A DNA stretch of 35,571 nucleotides from JAITWT01 sp964439605 (lineage in GTDB: Bacteria > Pseudomonadota > Gammaproteobacteria > Burkholderiales > Burkholderiaceae_C), in the NCBI GenBank assembly GCA_964439605.1, contig CAYTPC010000029.1:1-35571 (forward strand). The letters run 5' to 3'. The stretch's first letter is position 1. Each line of letters begins with the position of its first letter. Under the pieces are notes generated by a model, which had not been told where the DNA came from, searched no databases, and saw only the letters and a list, made by a program, of their open reading frames with translations. This document shows, piece after piece, positions 31,727-35,571 of the stretch. A program made the translations under genes and the position numbers.

Positions 31727-34297
31727 TCAATCCACCCACAAGATGGGCTGGTCCAGATGCCAGCCTATTGAACGCAATTTTCCCGTGCCCGGAAACAGCG
31801 TTTTGGGCAACTCGAACATCGCGTACCGCGCTTGCAAGCCGTCGATCTGGAGCGCAAGCTCCCATCTGCGCGCGAGCTCATTGAACCACCAGACGGTGGT
31901 CATGCCGATCGAGGTATCGCTGGTATCGTTCTCTGTGGTCATGCCGGTCTTGGGGTCGTACCAGCGCGAATCGCGATTGGACCTGGTGCTGCGCAGAAAG
32001 AGCAGCGTGCTCTGGCCCGTGGGGTCGCGCGGATCGGCCAGCGCCAGCAACTGGCAACGGCTTACATACCCATAGCTGGCCCAGTCGCAGTCATTCGCTC
32101 CTGGAATGTTCTCGCTGCGCCACGCCAGTGGCACCGGCAACGGTTCCCAAGTATGGTTGCTCACTGAAAGGGTCCGCTCAATGCTCCAGCCGGGCGCTGC
32201 GCTGGCTACGCGAGGCTCGCTTGATTCGTCAGGCTTAGCTGTCCAGTTCAGCCGAATGACGCGCCCCTCCATGTCGATGGCGTGACTGACACTGAGGGAA
32301 TCTTCCGCCAGCCTGAAGTGGCGTGTCGCCAAGTGGAATTCCGGTTCGCCAAGCTTGACCACCTCATACCAATCAATCAGGGACATCGGCCCAAATCCGA
32401 CGAAACGCTCCTTGCAGGTTGGACTCACGTCGTCGCAGGCATCGTCGAACAGCGAAACGATATCGCTTGGTGCCCTATTGCTGGCCAGTACGACGCGCCC
32501 GTCTGGGAGTATGCGTGCCGCGCGCCCATCGGGCTGCATGAGTATCGCGCCTTCCTTGCCGACGCTGCCGCCGACGGTGTCTGGCTCAGCAGCAGGTTGG
32601 GCCTCGCCAACCCGCCAAGTTTGCAGTCCGCCAGAGGCGGCCAGAAAGACAGCCTTGTCGTCATACATGCCAAGCAGCCGGCTATCGCGAAGGTCCGGTA
32701 CTTCGACCCGCCAACTGCCGTTTGAGTAGCGGTAGATCGCCTTCGGTATTTCGACCAGCGTCCAGCCACGCTTTGAAAAGCTGTAGATCGCCATCGCGGC
32801 GCTGCCCTCAGGCATGTAAGAGGCAGTGTTCTCCTGAAAAACACGATCACTGGCGGCCAGACGGCCCTTGACAAGTACACGGTCATCATCAAGCCACACA
32901 GCATCCATTGCACCCGCGACCACCGGCACCGCGTCGAGCTGGGTGCTCTCTCCTGTTTTCAGATCGATGACTTCAGCCTCGCTGCCATAACGCATCTGTC
33001 CGCTAGAAGTCATTGAAAAGCGTCGGCCGCCAGCGACAAACAGGCGTTCGCCGCGCAGTGCCACACCCGGCTCGTTGAGCGAAAGAGCGCCCGGACCGAA
33101 GGCGGGCGGTGAACCGTCCAGCGAGATCCGATCCACTCCGGTTGTTCGCTGGCAGCAGCCGCCAAAGCCCTCGGGGTTGTGCACGCCGCCGGCGACCACG
33201 ACGCGGTTGCCGGGCAGGGCCTGCACCACCCCGCCGATGCGGGGCACGGGCAGCGAGCCGACCCGCCTCCAGGCGCTTGCAAAGCCCGTCGTGCTGTGCT
33301 TATCGCGCGCCAGCACCATCAACTCGGGTTCCAGCCCACCGCCCAAAACCAGGCTGCCGTCGCTGGCCTCGGTAATCGACGGACGCCAGGCGCCATAGGC
33401 ATCGGCGCACAGGGGCAAAAGCAGGCTCGGTAACGTCGTCCATGTGTTAGCCTGGACGTCGTAGAGATCGACCTCACGCGCTTCCGCGTCGTAGCAACGC
33501 AGGTTCCGGGCGCCCGCAACGGCTACCCGTCCGTCGGACAACAAAGCCGAAGCGGCCAGGGATCGCGCGTGCGGCATCGGAGCCACCGGCGTCATGCTGG
33601 CGGCGGCGGGATCGAAGATCGAGGCCAGCTTTGGCGTGCGTTCATCGCCGAACATCAACACGCGCCCATCTTTGAGCAGTACCACGCTATGTCCATACTC
33701 CGGCTCGCGGTAGTTCTTGCCATTGGGCGTACCGTCGTAGGACAGCAGTGCACGCGGTGTCACTTGCAGGCTGTTGCCGTCTGACGCAAGACGCACCGAG
33801 AGGATGTGGCGCGGCCCTTTTAGTTCTTGATCCGTGAACACGAGGATAGAGCCGTCCGTCAGGGCCACGATCGGAGGGCGATCAAAGCGCATCTCCGTCT
33901 GCAATATCGGCCCAGCCGTCGTATGCAGCGCGACCGACAGCATCCGCCCGTTCGGCCTGAGCAGCGCAATCGACGGCCCCACTAGCCACAGGCCGACCGA
34001 GGACTGCACCGCGCTGTAGCGCAGGTACTTGTCCAGTGTCAGGCCAGGGAGGGGGATGGTCGTGGCCGTGTCGTCAGCCCAGTTCAGGCGCCAGGCGATG
34101 GCGCCAGTACCCTTATCGTTGCGCCCGAACAGAATCATCGACTGTTGCCCGATGACCAGCGGTTCGCCGACGCCGCCCCAGGCCCATTTGCCAATCGCGT
34201 CGTCGATGCGCGTTGTTTTGATTTCAGCCGATGAGGCCAGTGCCAGCGTCGCGTGCACCAGCAGCACGGCCAAAAATATCTTGACAGCGACTCGCAT
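31727..34297 (-). CDS. Exported Kelch-type beta-propeller protein (large)
   Basis: An 856-residue protein with a Sec signal peptide (MRVAVKIFLAVLLVHATLALASSAE). Kelch-like blade repeats are visible from about residue 190 to 480: GHSVVLLKDGRVLMFGD, AASALLSDGRVAVAGARN, then VDLYDVQANTWTTLP, SDGSLVLGGGLEPE, LPGNRVVVAGGVHNPEGFGG and ERLFVAGGRRF. This is the pattern of galactose-oxidase-like propellers, but no catalytic residues of such oxidases were identified. The second half is unrecognised and also beta-rich. The function is unknown; it is likely periplasmic or surface exposed. A good AGAGGAG site lies 10 nt before the ATG at 34297, and it begins 2 nt after the upstream gene's stop, so the two form an operon. 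It converges on the IS110 remnant, 19 nt away. Confidence 0.75.
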   Translation of the reverse strand: MRVAVKIFLAVLLVHATLALASSAEIKTTRIDDAIGKWAWGGVGEPLVIGQQSMILFGRNDKGTGAIAWRLNWADDTATTIPLPGLTLDKYLRYSAVQSSVGLWLVGPSIALLRPNGRMLSVALHTTAGPILQTEMRFDRPPIVALTDGSILVFTDQELKGPRHILSVRLASDGNSLQVTPRALLSYDGTPNGKNYREPEYGHSVVLLKDGRVLMFGDERTPKLASIFDPAAASMTPVAPMPHARSLAASALLSDGRVAVAGARNLRCYDAEAREVDLYDVQANTWTTLPSLLLPLCADAYGAWRPSITEASDGSLVLGGGLEPELMVLARDKHSTTGFASAWRRVGSLPVPRIGGVVQALPGNRVVVAGGVHNPEGFGGCCQRTTGVDRISLDGSPPAFGPGALSLNEPGVALRGERLFVAGGRRFSMTSSGQMRYGSEAEVIDLKTGESTQLDAVPVVAGAMDAVWLDDDRVLVKGRLAASDRVFQENTASYMPEGSAAMAIYSFSKRGWTLVEIPKAIYRYSNGSWRVEVPDLRDSRLLGMYDDKAVFLAASGGLQTWRVGEAQPAAEPDTVGGSVGKEGAILMQPDGRAARILPDGRVVLASNRAPSDIVSLFDDACDDVSPTCKERFVGFGPMSLIDWYEVVKLGEPEFHLATRHFRLAEDSLSVSHAIDMEGRVIRLNWTAKPDESSEPRVASAAPGWSIERTLSVSNHTWEPLPVPLAWRSENIPGANDCDWASYGYVSRCQLLALADPRDPTGQSTLLFLRSTRSNRDSRWYDPKTGMTTENDTSDTSIGMTTVWWFNELARRWELALQIDGLQARYAMFELPKTLFPGTGKLRSIGWHLDQPILWVD

Positions 34298-34299
34298 GG

Positions 34300-35259
34300 T
34301 CAACACTCCTCTGAATTCGGATCGTTGAATTGGAAGTATCCCGAGCGGAAGCATCCCGCGCGTCCGACAAGATACTGATCGATCGCCAGCGTGGACAGGA
34401 ACAGGGCTACGGTGCTGCGGTCGCCGCCACCGGAGAAGTCGATCAACAGGTCCAGCTTTCCGTCGCCATCGAGGTCACCGGCCCACATCAGATAGCTCAT
34501 TGGGCGCACGACTTCTTCGTTGCTGGCCCTGGTGTCAAAGATGCCGAGCTGCTGGCGGCGATCACCGATGCGCAGTTCCAGCATCAGGGTGTGGTACTGC
34601 GCGGCAGGAGTTCTCTTGCTGTTGGGGTCGGAACTGCTTCGATTCAACCGCGGCACCAACAACGCATTCACGCTAGGTTCAATTGGGATGGCTACTTCCA
34701 TGGTTCCGAGTCGTCCGCCGGGAGGGTAATGTGCCATCCCACGATGCAGCCAGGTCTTTACCGGACCAGCCACAAACCTCAGGCTCGAAGGTGAATCAAC
34801 CGGTTTGAATACTGCAAGCAACTGGCTCGTCGGCATGACGGCCTTGCCACGTTGGGTCCCGCTCGATAAGCTGGCAGGGATGAGCTTCCAGTTCAGGCGC
34901 TTGTTGGGGGCGGCATAGTCGTTATCGCGCGCACGCCGAATGGGCGTCACCGTCAGGCGCATCAGGCTGAGCCGGCAGCCGGTATCACAGATCAAACCCC
35001 ACCAGCCCTTGCCAGAGCGGAAATTCCCGGTGGCTATGCTCCACGTCATGTCCAGCGGCTTCGAAGCACTGGCGGTGATTGCCGTGTTCAATTCGCCGGG
35101 CGGCTCCAGTTCCTCCGGCGGCCTAGGAAACAGCACCAGGTCGCCGCGCGTCGGGTCAGCACCATCGGCGCTGTACACCGGCATGGAAGCGCTCAAGAGA
35201 GCAAGAACCAGCGTAGCCATTGCACGGGCAGTACGGAAAACATTCAAAAATACCGTCAT
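34300..35259 (-). CDS. Exported protein with EF-hand/FG-GAP-like motif
   Basis: A 319-residue protein with a signal peptide (MTVFLNVFRTARAMATLVLALLSASMPVYSA). The family is not recognised. Near the C-terminus it has WAGDLDGDGKLDLLIDFSGGGDRSTVALFLS, the DxDxDGxxD calcium-binding pattern seen in FG-GAP/VCBS and dockerin-type loops. Two cysteines (ICDTGC) at about residue 92-97 and two near the end (AGCF, SEEC) could form disulfides in the periplasm. ATG at 35259 has an AAGGAAA site. It is translated just ahead of the Kelch protein gene with a 2-nt gap, so the two products probably act together. Confidence 0.7.
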   Translation of the reverse strand: MTVFLNVFRTARAMATLVLALLSASMPVYSADGADPTRGDLVLFPRPPEELEPPGELNTAITASASKPLDMTWSIATGNFRSGKGWWGLICDTGCRLSLMRLTVTPIRRARDNDYAAPNKRLNWKLIPASLSSGTQRGKAVMPTSQLLAVFKPVDSPSSLRFVAGPVKTWLHRGMAHYPPGGRLGTMEVAIPIEPSVNALLVPRLNRSSSDPNSKRTPAAQYHTLMLELRIGDRRQQLGIFDTRASNEEVVRPMSYLMWAGDLDGDGKLDLLIDFSGGGDRSTVALFLSTLAIDQYLVGRAGCFRSGYFQFNDPNSEEC

Positions 35260-35405
35260 GGCGTTTCCTTGATTCGTCCTGAATTGATATGGAAGAAAGT
35301 CTAGGCAACCGTGTGAAAGCCGTATGAAAAAGCCGTGAAGTCCGTGTCGCGCAACGCGCACGCAACAGGCCACCATCTGGTCCGGTCGTGTTTGTGGAAA
35401 TGGAA
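35260..35405. other. Upstream region of the exported-protein operon
   Basis: This 146-bp gap contains the promoter of the two-gene exported-protein operon on the minus strand and the end of an HxlR regulator. I see no convincing -35/-10 pair or operator. Confidence 0.3.
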
Positions 35406-35571
35406 TCAGGACTGCGGCGCGCCAAGCCGTGGCTTCACGTGCGATTCAGCCCACAGCGCCAGCTCGCGCAGCAGCGGCTCAAGCGTGCGGCCAAACGGGG
35501 TGATGGAATATTCCACTTTCGGCGGCACTTGCGGATAGACGGTGCGGGCGATCACGCCGTCGGCTTCCAGC
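35406..35571 (-). CDS. HxlR-family winged-helix regulator, C-terminal part
   Basis: The last 54 residues of a protein whose start lies beyond the window. The sequence LEADGVIARTVYPQVPPKVEYSITPFGRTLEPLLRELALWAESH is the wing and C-terminal helix of the HxlR/MarR-like winged-helix family; VPPKVEYSITPFGR is its diagnostic stretch. Such proteins usually sense redox or electrophile stress, or control a neighbouring gene. Its target is unknown; the adjacent exported-protein operon on the same strand is one candidate. Confidence 0.9.
   Translation of the reverse strand, partial: LEADGVIARTVYPQVPPKVEYSITPFGRTLEPLLRELALWAESHVKPRLGAPQS

Noticed and set aside
1..35571. CRISPR array, prophage or integrative element
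   Set aside because: No regularly spaced direct repeats, integrase, capsid or conjugation genes were found; the only mobile DNA is the IS110 remnant and the short repeats.

Overview
The window is GC-rich, gene-dense chromosomal DNA. Gene content and order point to a betaproteobacterium, most likely Burkholderiales: fkpB-ispH, rbfA-truB-typA, and smpB divergent from ratA-rnfH(ratB) followed by a DUF4124 gene. No plasmid or phage backbone, rRNA or CRISPR array is visible. The order-level placement is inference; the genus cannot be read from this sequence.

Layout. 1-2465: the end of an outer-membrane efflux protein, a SAM methyltransferase, an LhgO-type FAD oxidoreductase, and a tRNA-Gly(GCC) whose promoter lies inside the oxidoreductase gene. 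2466-3999 (minus strand): a sulfate-binding protein followed by debris of an ssuE-like flavin reductase and an amidohydrolase. 4374-13937 (plus strand): a compact six-gene acyl-CoA operon with a biotin-dependent carboxylase (two subunits), a crotonase lacking one catalytic Glu, an AMP-forming ligase, an acyl-CoA dehydrogenase with a TTG start, and a FadJ-type fusion. It looks able to activate, desaturate, carboxylate, hydrate and oxidise an organic acid. The layout recalls the Atu/Liu (acyclic terpene/leucine) pathways, but the substrate is unknown.

13934-18684: ispH and fkpB (minus), radC, then an orphan pair made of a TagH-like FHA protein and a PP2C phosphatase; these normally belong to type VI secretion regulation, but no secretion genes are in the window. 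18821-25296: an MFS exporter, a SulP anion transporter, an RluF-type pseudouridine synthase, a coniferyl-aldehyde-dehydrogenase-like enzyme and a NUDT19-like Nudix hydrolase. 25510-30879: translation and ribosome genes (rbfA, truB, typA, smpB, ratA, rnfH) and a DUF4124 protein. 30880-35571: an internally deleted IS110-family transposase, a two-gene operon of exported proteins (a large Kelch-type beta-propeller and a protein with a calcium-binding-like motif), and the end of an HxlR regulator.

The most unusual signal is a set of short dispersed repeats placed at gene ends. Family A (core ACGGCAGTTGA, five copies) touches the stop codons of typA and sulP and extends the methyltransferase frame. 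Family B (24 nt, two copies) forms the shared end of fadJ and ispH and follows ratB. A 77-bp nested palindrome separates ratB from the DUF4124 gene, and a branched inverted-repeat structure precedes the IS110 remnant. These suggest repeat elements that preferentially occupy gene 3' ends.
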